64,000 bases of DNA from Candidatus Ozemibacter sibiricus (GTDB lineage Bacteria > Muiribacteriota > Ozemobacteria > Ozemobacterales > Ozemobacteraceae), in assembly GCA_003327425.1 (NCBI GenBank), contig QOQW01000017.1, forward strand, positions 83,102-147,101, read 5' to 3'. Each line of letters begins with the position of its first letter. Position 1 is the first letter of the stretch. The position numbers and the translations under genes were made by a program. Shown here in pieces: positions 1 through 7,865 of the stretch. The notes below the pieces were generated by a model, which was not told the origin of the DNA, searched no databases, and was given only the letters and a program-made list of their open reading frames with translations.

Positions 1-310
1 GTTTTTCCCCTGCCAGATCAATGATTGGAAACATGAAGCTCGTGGCCGCCGCAGCCGAGGGGGCAAATTCGATTCGCCCGCCCCCGGGAGCCTGACGGGT
101 CACGATAGCCATGGGAATGCCACGAGCAAAATCCTTTCCCAACATTCGAAACAGAATCCCGATGGCATGGGAATGATCGGTGGCTTCCCGACCGAACTGA
201 GTCCCTCGCAGCCCTTGCTGGAGAAGCCGCCAGCCCGCCGCCAGAATCAATGAAAACACGAGGATCCCCACGGCCACCTCTACCAACGTGAAACACTTGG
301 CGCGCTTCAT
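1..310 (-). CDS. prepilin-like protein (GspJ/PilW type), C-terminus outside window
   Basis: Partial gene that runs off the left edge; 103 codons are visible from an ATG at 310-308. The protein opens with a short basic leader (MKRAKC) followed by the type IV prepilin/pseudopilin motif FTLVEVAVGILVFSLILAAG, i.e. a prepilin peptidase site, the Glu at +5 and a hydrophobic helix that would pack in a pilus or pseudopilus core. The usual Gly at -1 is replaced by Cys (C|FTLVE), which is unusual but occurs in some pseudopilins. The start overlaps the stop of the preceding prepilin gene by four bases (ATGA), so the two are translationally coupled. Assignment as minor pilin or pseudopilin is secure from the motif; the specific subtype is inference from gene order. 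Confidence 0.8.
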   Translation of the reverse strand, partial: MKRAKCFTLVEVAVGILVFSLILAAGWRLLQQGLRGTQFGREATDHSHAIGILFRMLGKDFARGIPMAIVTRQAPGGGRIEFAPSAAAATSFMFPIIDLAGEK

Positions 311-792
311 TCGATCAACACTTGGGGAAACTCCAACTGGCGAGGCCGGCCAGTTCCTTCCTTCCAGCTTACGGCTAGCACCACCAGGCGACCGGCCCTG
401 CCAATCCCATCCTGGGTTGGTGGCATGGCCAAATCATCGACCGTCAGGCGGACTGCGAATATTTGGCTATCCCAGGAGGGGAGATTGACTCGATTCATTC
501 CTGGTGGCCCGGGTAACTCGACCCAGCCATCTGGTCCCATTGACACATCCACCGGGGTAGGAGTCGGAGGAATCAGGCCAGCCCGCAGATGGCGAACCTG
601 CTCCAGAAAACTGCTTCCAATGCTCCATGCCTCGATCTCATGGGTACTGAGCCGCACGGACGATTGGGCCTGCCCCAAGACAACAAATATGGGGACGAGA
701 ATGAGCCCGAGCAGACCACACGCGATCAAAATTTCGACAAGGGAAAAACCCTTCCTGGATCGATCGCCATAGACCCTGCTCGACAGCTTCAT
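307..792 (-). CDS. prepilin-like protein (GspI/PilV type)
   Basis: A 161-residue protein with a short positive leader and a classical class III signal: RKG|FSLVEILIACGLLGLILVPIF, with Gly -1, Phe +1 and Glu +5. The remainder would be a small periplasmic globular domain and includes the string VSWKEGT near residue 140, which recurs in the prepilin at 35921-37729. The length fits minor pilins or pseudopilins (GspI/PilV). It overlaps the genes on both sides by four bases (ATGA), so it is the middle member of a tight minor-pilin operon read leftwards. Function: probable initiation or tip component of a type IV pilus or type II secretion pseudopilus. The lower GC than the rest of the window fits the whole operon. 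Confidence 0.85.
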   Translation of the reverse strand: MKLSSRVYGDRSRKGFSLVEILIACGLLGLILVPIFVVLGQAQSSVRLSTHEIEAWSIGSSFLEQVRHLRAGLIPPTPTPVDVSMGPDGWVELPGPPGMNRVNLPSWDSQIFAVRLTVDDLAMPPTQDGIGRAGRLVVLAVSWKEGTGRPRQLEFPQVLIE

Positions 793-1622
793 AATTCCAT
801 TTCTTCCAGGAAGGATGGGCGCCCCAGCATGAACACGTGATTGCGGAGCAGATTTTCAGGGATCATGGGATCAAAGCCCTGGTCATAGAGGATGATGCCC
901 CCACACCTGGCGATGCGCTGAGGATCGACCCATTTGACGCAGAGACCGCCGCTGATGGCCAGACGATTGTCCCAGAGCAGCGTTCCTTCAGGAGCCAGCA
1001 ATAGAGCTTCCGCATCGCCACTGACTACCCGGATGTTCTTCCGCCGCGATATGATCACCATTCGGCCTGCGGCCGTTCCACGACGAATGGAATGCACCAC
1101 GACGTCCCCCTCTACCACCAATACTACTGGGGCATCCACCACGATCCGATCTGCGACCCTCAGATCACCCTGGACATGAATGATCGCAGGCTTGACAAAA
1201 CGCCACCCATTCTGAACTGGTTGAACCACCGACAACCGCAACAATTGGTCGCCATCCTGCACCTGGTAGGCCCATCCATCCTCGATGGCAGCAAAACCAG
1301 ACGCCAGATCACACCCCGCCAGATCGGCCTGCAGACGAGGTTGGTCATCCTGTGCACTGCGGGGCAGGATAAAGTTATGCCCATCATTGGGATATTCCGA
1401 ACCTCCGGCATCATGGCGAAATACATGGGGCGAGGGAAAGGACCTCATCTGGCCTTCCGAGGTCTGGTCGAAAAGACTGTCATAGAGGGCATTATAAGCA
1501 GGAAATCCGCTGGCGCGCGAAAAATCGAAAGAAAGTTTGGTCATGAATGTAATGTAGTCGTTGGCCGCCCCGCTATTATAGGTCGGCATCAGATCTGTCA
1601 AGGAGGTGGGAACCCCAGACAA
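789..1622 (-). CDS. C-terminal part of an interrupted PilX/GspK-like protein
   Basis: Open frame of 277 codons from a TTG at 1622; no Shine-Dalgarno sequence is visible. It lies in exactly the same frame as the gene at 1689-2861, separated only by a TAA at 1691-1689. The 22 codons between that TAA and this TTG also read as plausible protein (LPPLSPHLVSASGYDLFLNP), so this looks like the C-terminal half of one roughly 690-residue protein. The C-terminal region has beta-rich stretches such as VVLVVEGDVVVHS and AEALLLAPEGTLLW, resembling right-handed beta or polymer-forming modules seen in large pilus-associated proteins. The stop overlaps the next prepilin start by four bases. I cannot tell a real nonsense mutation from a sequencing error or readthrough. 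Confidence 0.6.
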   Translation of the reverse strand: MSGVPTSLTDLMPTYNSGAANDYITFMTKLSFDFSRASGFPAYNALYDSLFDQTSEGQMRSFPSPHVFRHDAGGSEYPNDGHNFILPRSAQDDQPRLQADLAGCDLASGFAAIEDGWAYQVQDGDQLLRLSVVQPVQNGWRFVKPAIIHVQGDLRVADRIVVDAPVVLVVEGDVVVHSIRRGTAAGRMVIISRRKNIRVVSGDAEALLLAPEGTLLWDNRLAISGGLCVKWVDPQRIARCGGIILYDQGFDPMIPENLLRNHVFMLGRPSFLEEMEL

Positions 1623-1688
1623 CCCGGCCGGATTGAGAAAGAGATCATAACCACTGGCGCTTACCAGATGCGGCGACAGCGGGGGTAG

Positions 1689-2861
1689 TTATAAAGAGGC
1701 CCTGGTGAGCCGAGGCAGTGGGAAGACCAACTTGTGGCTTCGCACAGCATCGGCGACCGAATCCCCATTTCCATCGTAGATCATGGTCGCATAGAGGAAA
1801 AATCTGGCCAGGACGTTACCGATAACCCGCGTGGGTGAAATCTTGGTCTTGTTGCCGTACAGCCGCAAAACGCTTGACCGCTCCATTCGAGCCGCCACGC
1901 CTGCTCCAACTACTTTCTTGAGGACCTCGCTGGTCGTCCATTCTTTCATGGCTCCAATCGGCGTGAAGCGGACGCGCAAACGAGAAGATCCTAGGTAGGG
2001 CGAGCAGGCATAAGGCAATTCTGCGTTGGGGGAGACACCGAAATACAATCGAGGCCAGAACAAAAAGGTCTCAGATTCACGGCGACTGGGGTGAGTGCCA
2101 TCAAGATTCAGGAAGATGCGGGAGCCGCCCAAATAAACCCATCCAGATTCTCTCCAGGATTCCAGAGCGGACGGGACAAAAGGCCGCATGGAATGCATTA
2201 AAAGCAGGCTGTCTTGCGGCCCGACATCTTCCTGGAACCGCTTTTCTTTGATATTGAACATTTCTGGATCATCACAAGAACGTACAAACAGCGTGAATTT
2301 CGCCGGGATCAGAGGGAGAAGACATTTGTGCACGAATGGACGGCGAATGACCCAGAAATATTTCTTCTTCCGCCACGAAAACAAAATTTCAAGGTTGACG
2401 AACCCCTGATGAAACGCAGGCTGGCGCTTCATCAGGGAAAACACCGCTCGCATGCGCACATCGCTCAGCTCAGGAAACCGCCCGCACACCTTGGCGATGA
2501 CTTGTTCCAAGTCGGCTCGCCGGTCGAGATCGCCTGGCTCCAGAATCACTCCATCCAGGGAGGCCCCATTGCTCAAATTGAAGGGGGAATCCCCTCCTGA
2601 AGGGGGAAAGAGTTTGCGACAGCCAGCGCGCATCCGAAACGACTCTTCCAAAAAACTCCAGAATGGCTCGGCGACCGCAGCGGCCATCGCTCCGGTTATG
2701 GTTTCCCCGACGACATCGACCGACATGCTTCTCAGATGCCGAGAGTACGAATGAAGAGAAGCAAAGAGCAAGCCCAGGAACACCAACGTCAGCAAGACAA
2801 AGACCAACGCGACACCTTCACGCAAAGAGCGTTGCCTACAGTGTACTCGCCATCGGGCCAC
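1689..2861 (-). CDS. PilX/GspK-like membrane-anchored protein, N-terminal part, ends at in-frame TAA
   Basis: First gene of the leftward pilin operon: 390 codons from a GTG at 2861-2859, with AGGAG nine bases upstream (about 2871-2875). The N-terminus is basic and then hydrophobic (VALVFVLLTLVFLGLLFASL), the single-helix anchor typical of PilX/GspK-like minor pilin genes, which often lack a perfect FTLxE site. The rest is a probable periplasmic domain rich in aromatic and basic residues. The frame closes at TAA 1691-1689 and continues open immediately afterwards into the segment at 789-1622, so the protein is likely truncated relative to its original form. Family assignment rests on the anchor plus operon context, not on a recognised domain. 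Confidence 0.65.
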   Translation of the reverse strand: MARWRVHCRQRSLREGVALVFVLLTLVFLGLLFASLHSYSRHLRSMSVDVVGETITGAMAAAVAEPFWSFLEESFRMRAGCRKLFPPSGGDSPFNLSNGASLDGVILEPGDLDRRADLEQVIAKVCGRFPELSDVRMRAVFSLMKRQPAFHQGFVNLEILFSWRKKKYFWVIRRPFVHKCLLPLIPAKFTLFVRSCDDPEMFNIKEKRFQEDVGPQDSLLLMHSMRPFVPSALESWRESGWVYLGGSRIFLNLDGTHPSRRESETFLFWPRLYFGVSPNAELPYACSPYLGSSRLRVRFTPIGAMKEWTTSEVLKKVVGAGVAARMERSSVLRLYGNKTKISPTRVIGNVLARFFLYATMIYDGNGDSVADAVRSHKLVFPLPRLTRASL

Positions 2862-2984
2862 CGTTGTCAGTCTCCTACGTTTCCTTGGGCCTCCACCAGC
2901 TTACACATAAAACCAAGCGATGACAACAATTTACCAAGGATGGTATCTTGGTAGTGGCACGACTTGACTGATGGGCATTTCCGT

Positions 2985-3012
2985 ACTATACCAGCTTCAT
3001 CCTCGAGACAAA
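2985..3012 (-). promoter_or_regulatory. probable promoter of the pilin operon
   Basis: On the minus strand TTTGTC and TGG-TATAGT are separated by 16 bases, giving an extended -10 promoter whose start would be near 2978, about 115 bases before the GTG at 2861. The leader contains a perfect 7-base inverted repeat (TACCAAG at 2932-2938, CTTGGTA at 2947-2953) that could be an operator or a leader hairpin. Read by eye only. Confidence 0.4.
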
Positions 3013-3079
3013 GACTGGGTAGCTTTCCCCGTAAGTCCCTGTCTTTCTCTAAATCCGATTTTTCCACGAAGTGGTTCTC

Positions 3080-3480
3080 CTAATGTGTCTCGCACACTAC
3101 ATGCACACTACAATTTGGGGCTCATCAGTTAGCGTACTGCCACTACCGGTATCTTATCAGTCAAGGCCCTTAAGTGCTTGTCGCACGAACGCCAAGAATG
3201 AGCATTTCTTGTGCGGTCATCCAGCAGACGCGTTCCGGATCCAGAGCACTGAGTACCGGAAGCAAAAAAGCCGGATTCATGCACCAAGCTCTTCAGTGAG
3301 GTACCTGCCTCACGCCCAGAGGCATCCCCACCAAGGGGTCTGGAGCGAGGTTCGGGAATTAGCGCATCGAGTTCCCACCTCACGAGGGTTTTCACCACTA
3401 CCCGTTTGCTTCTGCGATGACAATAGGCCACCTTGGGGAGTGTCTCTTTTCGCTGCCCTCTCATGGGCCCATCCTATGCC
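3080..3480 (-). ncRNA. candidate large structured non-coding RNA (HEARO/omega-RNA-like?)
   Basis: This stretch has no credible gene, lower GC than its surroundings and many nested inverted repeats. Read on the minus strand: GAGG 3381-3378 with CCTC 3350-3347, enclosing GGGAA 3376-3372 with TTCCC 3358-3354; CCAGA 3343-3339 with TCTGG 3320-3316, enclosing CCCC 3338-3335 with GGGG 3329-3326; TTCCGG 3261-3256 with CCGGAA 3238-3233; CACTGA 3298-3293 with TCAGTG 3252-3247; and CGCAC+AAGAA 3215-3206 with TTCTT 3198-3194 and GTGCG 3186-3182. Loops are rich in GAAA/GGTGAA purine runs. The size and layout (possible GATAAT -10 at 3496-3491, then about 15-20 free bases, then a folded scaffold) remind me of HEARO (IscB omega) RNAs, but no IscB gene follows. 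RNase P, tmRNA and group II intron signatures were looked for and not found. Strand is inferred, since most stems are symmetrical. Confidence 0.45.
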
Positions 3481-3626
3481 GGAAGATGAAATTATCGAGT
3501 CTTTCTCGCTGAAGAAGGTTACAATCCCCCGCCTCATCGGGCGCCAACCAACAATCTTCAAAATAGCTGATCAACTCTTAAAATGCAATAGACACCGTAT
3601 CGTGGATTCTGCTCTATCAAACTCAC

Positions 3627-3657
3627 TTGAGGGTACCCCCTCTCCGTGTGGTATCAT
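3627..3657 (+). promoter_or_regulatory. possible extended -10 promoter for the secreted protein at 3748
   Basis: TTGAGG at 3627-3632 and TGG-TATCAT (TATCAT 3652-3657) with a 19-base spacer; the TGn extension may compensate for the long spacing. Transcription would give a leader of roughly 85 bases before the ATG at 3748. Confidence 0.4.
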
Positions 3658-3747
3658 GTACACGTGGAGCGGCCCGCGAAGACCGACCACCGCGGTCGTG
3701 TCCGCACCAAGGAAGGGTTCTCGCACATCAACAAGGAGGTTGATCGT

Positions 3748-4317
3748 ATGCAGCGCATGTTCCAGGCGAGGGATCTGGTCGGTACCGGAGTGGCGGTGGT
3801 CGCCTGTTTCCTGCTGTTGACGCAGGCGGGATGGTGCCAGAACGCGCCCACGCCCTCCCAGCTTCCCACCTACATCTATGGATGCGGCGGCTTCCATTAT
3901 CATTGCTGCCACACGAACGGATTCTATACCACCGACGGCCGCCACGTATTCTACTTCCCCTACGGGTTTCCGCGGTCCGTCCACCGGCACAACATCTATT
4001 CGGGGTACGGGCCCGACTTCCGGTTCTCGACCCGCTACCGCTGGACCTCCCGCCCATTGCATTGGGGCTGTCCGTGTCATCCTGCCTACCAGATGCAATT
4101 CCAGGGCCCCTACTGGGCCCATACCACCTATCGCGCCGCGCGAGGCCTGTTCCATCGCAGCAACTGGAAGTGCGCGTGGATTCCCTATTACGTGGCCGCC
4201 ATTCCGGCTGCGCCGGTGCTGGGGGTCGCCCCCACCGGTCCTGCCACCCCAGCCTATCCGGCGCCTGGCACCAGCACCCTGCCGGGGCCGGCCACCCTTC
4301 CGCCAGCCAGGAAATAG
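3748..4317 (+). CDS. exported Tyr/His/Cys-rich protein of unknown function
   Basis: 189 residues. The ATG at 3748 is chosen because AAGGAGG (3733-3739) sits eight bases upstream; the open frame extends further but without such a site. The N-terminus (VGTGVAVVACFLLLTQAGWCQ) is a signal peptide with a likely cleavage after WCQ or similar. The mature part is strikingly rich in Tyr, His, Phe and Cys (YGCGGFHYHCCHTNGFY, HWGCPCHPAYQMQF) and then Pro/Ala-rich at the C-terminus. I do not recognise a family. The Cys/His clusters could bind metal or form disulfides in an envelope or coat protein. It is not part of a clear operon: its neighbours point away from it or towards it. Confidence 0.75.
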   Translation: MQRMFQARDLVGTGVAVVACFLLLTQAGWCQNAPTPSQLPTYIYGCGGFHYHCCHTNGFYTTDGRHVFYFPYGFPRSVHRHNIYSGYGPDFRFSTRYRWTSRPLHWGCPCHPAYQMQFQGPYWAHTTYRAARGLFHRSNWKCAWIPYYVAAIPAAPVLGVAPTGPATPAYPAPGTSTLPGPATLPPARK

Positions 4318-4338
4318 CCGACCATCCGCGACACCGGC

Positions 4339-4800
4339 CTAACTTCGGGCCGGGCCGCGCGGTCGTCGCACGAGCGGCGGCAGACCGTGCGCCCGACGGG
4401 CCCGGTCGCACATCTCGTTCGGCGAACCGTCGTCGTGCTCGGGGTTGAACTCGCGGCAGAGCGACCCACGCCGGTCATAGATCGAGCAGGTGACGAAGTG
4501 GCCGATCCGGCCCTCGAGCGCCACGCACCGGCCGGGCGGGCCCTCCGTGCCAGCCATGATCCGTACATGTTCCCCCAGGGGCACCGTCATCGCAGCGGGA
4601 ACTCCCCCTGGGGCGAAATCGTCGACCTCGGTCCAGTTGAGCAGGATCCGGCAGTAGGCGCAGCAAGCGCCACAGGTCCGGCAGACGCCCGGATCGGTCG
4701 GCCAGAATCGTCCCTGCTCGTCCTGGCCGCCCGCCGGTGAGCAAGTCGGCGGGGGTGCCTTCGCCTTCGAGGTTCCTGGCGAGCCTTGACGCCGAGCCAT
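4339..4800 (-). CDS. YkgJ-family cysteine cluster protein
   Basis: 153 residues with the Cys arrangement of the YkgJ/CxxCxxCC family (putative zinc- or iron-chelating domain): CRTCGACCAYC near residue 40, then GRCVAL near 93 and TCSIYDRRGSLCREFNP near 105-120. These proteins are small soluble proteins proposed to bind a metal or Fe-S cluster; no defined reaction can be given. The Pro/Ser-rich first 35 residues are probably disordered. It lies 15 bases downstream of the hypothetical gene at 4816-5241 on the same strand, so the two are probably co-transcribed. Confidence 0.85.
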   Translation of the reverse strand: MARRQGSPGTSKAKAPPPTCSPAGGQDEQGRFWPTDPGVCRTCGACCAYCRILLNWTEVDDFAPGGVPAAMTVPLGEHVRIMAGTEGPPGRCVALEGRIGHFVTCSIYDRRGSLCREFNPEHDDGSPNEMCDRARRAHGLPPLVRRPRGPARS

Positions 4801-4815
4801 CAGAGAGCCCTCCGG

Positions 4816-5241
4816 TCAGAAGATGCGGTGTTCCCCCTCGCAGGCGAACATCTCGCCGAAGGTGACCGCCCCGCGCTTCTGCCGGGCATACGGCAGCAGC
4901 ACGACCAGCGAGAGCCCGGCCCGATGGTCGAGCGCGAAGGCGGCGCAATCGACCGGGGCCCGTTCGCCGGGCGGAGTGGCCCGAGTATCGGAGACGATGG
5001 CGGTGGCGATCGCCTTGCCGGCCGCCGCCGCCTCGCGCATCCTGTCTTCGAGGAAGCGGACCAGCGCTTCAGGATCGGCCGACTCGTCGGCCTGGACGGC
5101 GAATTTGCGCGCGCGGCGCGCCGTATCGAGGTAGGCCGCGAAGGGCAGGAAGCCTCCCGGCTGGCGCAGCAGGGTGCGCAGGGGGGCGATCAGGCGACCG
5201 ATCAGCAGTTCCACATCACGACGGGCATTCTCTCTGGCCAT
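4816..5241 (-). CDS. hypothetical protein
   Basis: 141 residues starting at MARENARRDVELLIG; this ATG (5241-5239) is preferred over longer alternatives because AGGAAGGA lies about five bases upstream. Mixed alpha/beta composition, no signal peptide or membrane segment, so probably cytoplasmic. The C-terminal half (CAAFALDHRAGLSLVVLLPY then FGEMFACEGEHRIF) looks like a compact beta-sheet domain. I do not recognise the family. Likely co-transcribed with the YkgJ-type gene 15 bases downstream. Confidence 0.65.
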   Translation of the reverse strand: MARENARRDVELLIGRLIAPLRTLLRQPGGFLPFAAYLDTARRARKFAVQADESADPEALVRFLEDRMREAAAAGKAIATAIVSDTRATPPGERAPVDCAAFALDHRAGLSLVVLLPYARQKRGAVTFGEMFACEGEHRIF

Positions 5242-5513
5242 ACGGTTCCTTCCTGGGGTCGGATCTCGCTTGCCCTGCCACAGGCGTCGGAGCCGCCCCG
5301 CGAATGGCGACGAAGAACCGACCTTCCCGTCCATGGCGATGGCGGCAGGTTGCTTCCAGCCTAGCAGAAGTCCCATCGGCTCGCAAATCCGCGACCACGC
5401 CTCCCTCGATCGCAAAAGGAACCGCGGGAGGCGGTTTTCGTATTCAGGAATTGCCGCCAAACTGCCGATGATTGTGACGGGTTATTCCAGCTCGAGGCAG
5501 CGACCCGCAGAGA
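5242..5513. other. divergent intergenic region
   Basis: About 270 bases between divergent genes. It should hold the promoters of both, but I see no convincing -35/-10 pair. One small hairpin (AACCGC at 5421-5426 with GCGGTT at 5432-5437, followed by TTCG) is present; its role is unclear. Confidence 0.3.
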
Positions 5514-7850
5514 ATGAGGCAAACAACCGCATCCAGACGGCCTTTTGGACGCCACCTGCCCGTGGCGATGCTCCTGCTGTGCCTGATGACCCTGACCGTC
5601 GCCCCGGCCCACGCCCAGAACGGCGGCGGGACGGCCGCCTCCTTCCAGGATCTGCCCAAAGACCACTGGGCCTACAAGGATGTCGATTTCCTGATCCGCC
5701 AGGGCTACATGGAAGGGTATCCCGACGGCACGTTCAAGGGTCGCAAGGTCACCACCCGGTATGACATCGCCCTCATCCTCGCGCGCATTTTGCGTCGCAT
5801 GGAAGACAAGAAGAACGCCATCGACGAAGCCACCGAGGCCGAACGGGCCGCCCTCGGCCGTCTGACCAAGGAATTCAAGGATGAACTCGGGCTGCTGGGC
5901 GTCCGCGTCGACACCCTGGAGCGCCGGATGGGCGAAGCCGAGAGCAAGATCCAGAATCTGCAGACCAGCGTGCCCAAGGTCAAGGTCTCGGGTTTCTACC
6001 GCGGCCGCGGCCAGTTCATCATCGAACCTTCCACCGTCACCAAGGATGAAGCTGGCTACGACGCCACCTTCACCGACCCTGGTCTACGCACCTTCTACCA
6101 GCAGATCTACCTGCGATTCACCGGGAAGCCCCTCGACGAAAAGGTCGAGGTGTTCTACGAACTGCTCGGCTACATCAGCGGCTCCACCTGGAACAAGCTC
6201 ATCTACAACGACATGGGCAAGAACTTCGGCGCCAACCCGTTCGACCGCATCGACGACTATGTGACCAAGGTGCAGAACGACCGCTACGCGCAATCGAACA
6301 AGATGCATTTCATCAGCAACGCCAAATCCATGAAGGTGCGTGTCTTCGCCGGCGAATCGATCACCGGTATCGACGACCCGCTCAACACCCTGACCGAAGA
6401 TACCAATGTCGTCTATCCGTACCAAGGGCTCGAACTGTCAGGCACCGACCGCGACCTTACCTACCAAGGCGCCATCTACCGAACCGACTTGAAATTCGGC
6501 TCGAGCGACATGCACGAAATGCTGGCGGGGCGCCTGCTCTGGAAGCTGCCCTCCAAGTTCAGCCCCGACGCCCTGACCATCGGCACCACCTACGCCGAGA
6601 AGATCAACAGCTACAAGATCCGCGGTGACTCCAACACCGTGCGCGGCGTCGACATCAGCTACACCACCGAGCGGGCCGGCAAGATCCAGGGCACGGCCCA
6701 GTTCCTGACCAGCACCGATTACCACACCGACACCCGCGACGGGAAGCAGCGCAACCTGGGCGATGAAGCCACCAAGTTCGACATCAGCATCCAGAACGGT
6801 GGTTTCACCGGCACCGTCAAGCATTACGACATGGGCAAGGACTTCCGCGCCCACATGGCCCCGATCTGGGCCTACGACATCGGCGGCGAGGACGGCAGCA
6901 GCGACTACCCCTACAACCCCGTGTTCAAGGACAACTACAAGCACGAAGGGTTCTGGGGCGAGAAGCTGACCCGCTTCTCGGCCAACTACGATTTCGGCAA
7001 CAAGCTCCTGTCGATCGCCAAGAACCTATCGATGGAGGCATCCTGGCTGAGCAAGACCTGGGAGGTCGACCCCTTCGCCCCCCAGAAGACCGACGGCTAC
7101 AGCGGCCGCAAGTTCACCTATCAACTGCTCTCCGACTTCACCGACAGCACCACCCTCAAATGGGACTTCGTTCAGAAGTTCGACGCCCTGCCCGACGAGA
7201 ACGGCACCATCGAGAACACCCTCGAACTCAACCTCAAACTGAACGACTCGGTCAGCACCAAGGGCAAGATCTTCGTCCTGACCGATCACGACGAGATCGA
7301 CGAGAAGGACGGCCAACGCTACAAGTACAACGAGCGGGTCGGCTACTTCGAGGTCAACAGCAACATCAACCCCCGCGTCTTCGCCAAGGGCAGCGTCGAG
7401 CATCAAGTGCGCTGGGTCAACGCCCCCAAAGAGAACCTGCGCATCGACTACATCGGGGAAGCCACCTACAACTTCACCCCGACCACCTCGCTGACCGGCG
7501 GCATCCAGCATGTCGATTTCGAGCACCGCGGCGAGCCCGGCAAGTCGAGCCTGGCCAATGCCATCCTGGCCGAGCTGAAGAAGAACTTCACCAACAAATT
7601 CCGGGGCCGGGCCTTCTATACCCGCGGCGTCATCGACTTCAAGGACGGCCTGACCGACACCGTCGACCGCGAGAACATCTACGGCGAACTGATCTACGAC
7701 ATCAGCAAGGACGCCTCGATCAAGTTCAAGTTCGGCTACGACTATCCCGACGATTGGCGCTGGGACATCTCCAGCTACGACAACGGCCGCGACAAGAAGG
7801 ACATCGCGACCCAGAAGATGCTGATCTTCGAAGCCAAGACCAACTTCTAG
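5514..7850 (+). CDS. SLH-domain outer-membrane beta-barrel protein
   Basis: 778 residues. A signal peptide (VAMLLLCLMTLTVAPAHA|QN) precedes one SLH domain at about residues 43-95 (FQDLPKDHWAYKDVDFLIRQ, YMEGYPDGTFKG, TTRYDIALILARIL), then a coiled coil to about 155 (LGVRVDTLERRMGEAESKIQ) and a long region of amphipathic beta strands ending in Phe (EAKTNF), as expected for an outer-membrane barrel. This SLH plus coiled coil plus barrel layout is that of porins that tether the outer membrane to the cell wall (Thermus SlpA, Omp-alpha/beta-like, Negativicutes OmpM). It starts an envelope gene cluster and is followed 15 bases later by a lipoprotein gene. The barrel family itself was not identified. 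Confidence 0.85.
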   Translation: MRQTTASRRPFGRHLPVAMLLLCLMTLTVAPAHAQNGGGTAASFQDLPKDHWAYKDVDFLIRQGYMEGYPDGTFKGRKVTTRYDIALILARILRRMEDKKNAIDEATEAERAALGRLTKEFKDELGLLGVRVDTLERRMGEAESKIQNLQTSVPKVKVSGFYRGRGQFIIEPSTVTKDEAGYDATFTDPGLRTFYQQIYLRFTGKPLDEKVEVFYELLGYISGSTWNKLIYNDMGKNFGANPFDRIDDYVTKVQNDRYAQSNKMHFISNAKSMKVRVFAGESITGIDDPLNTLTEDTNVVYPYQGLELSGTDRDLTYQGAIYRTDLKFGSSDMHEMLAGRLLWKLPSKFSPDALTIGTTYAEKINSYKIRGDSNTVRGVDISYTTERAGKIQGTAQFLTSTDYHTDTRDGKQRNLGDEATKFDISIQNGGFTGTVKHYDMGKDFRAHMAPIWAYDIGGEDGSSDYPYNPVFKDNYKHEGFWGEKLTRFSANYDFGNKLLSIAKNLSMEASWLSKTWEVDPFAPQKTDGYSGRKFTYQLLSDFTDSTTLKWDFVQKFDALPDENGTIENTLELNLKLNDSVSTKGKIFVLTDHDEIDEKDGQRYKYNERVGYFEVNSNINPRVFAKGSVEHQVRWVNAPKENLRIDYIGEATYNFTPTTSLTGGIQHVDFEHRGEPGKSSLANAILAELKKNFTNKFRGRAFYTRGVIDFKDGLTDTVDRENIYGELIYDISKDASIKFKFGYDYPDDWRWDISSYDNGRDKKDIATQKMLIFEAKTNF

Positions 7851-7865
7851 GAGGAAGGACCGGCC

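Noticed and set aside
2867..3067. 66-codon minus-strand frame from GTG 3067 with AGGAG upstream
   Set aside because: It has a fair ribosome site but overlaps the likely pilin-operon promoter and a leader inverted repeat, has no recognisable protein features and ends just before the real GTG start. Chance frame more likely.
3080..3480. RNase P RNA, tmRNA or group II intron
   Set aside because: No GAGGAAAGTCC/AGAGCAAAC-type RNase P blocks, no tRNA-like ends or tag frame for tmRNA, no domain V hairpin or reverse transcriptase for a group II intron.
3071..3820. 249-codon plus-strand frame
   Set aside because: Runs through the inverted-repeat block and into the secreted-protein gene in another frame; composition is not protein-like.
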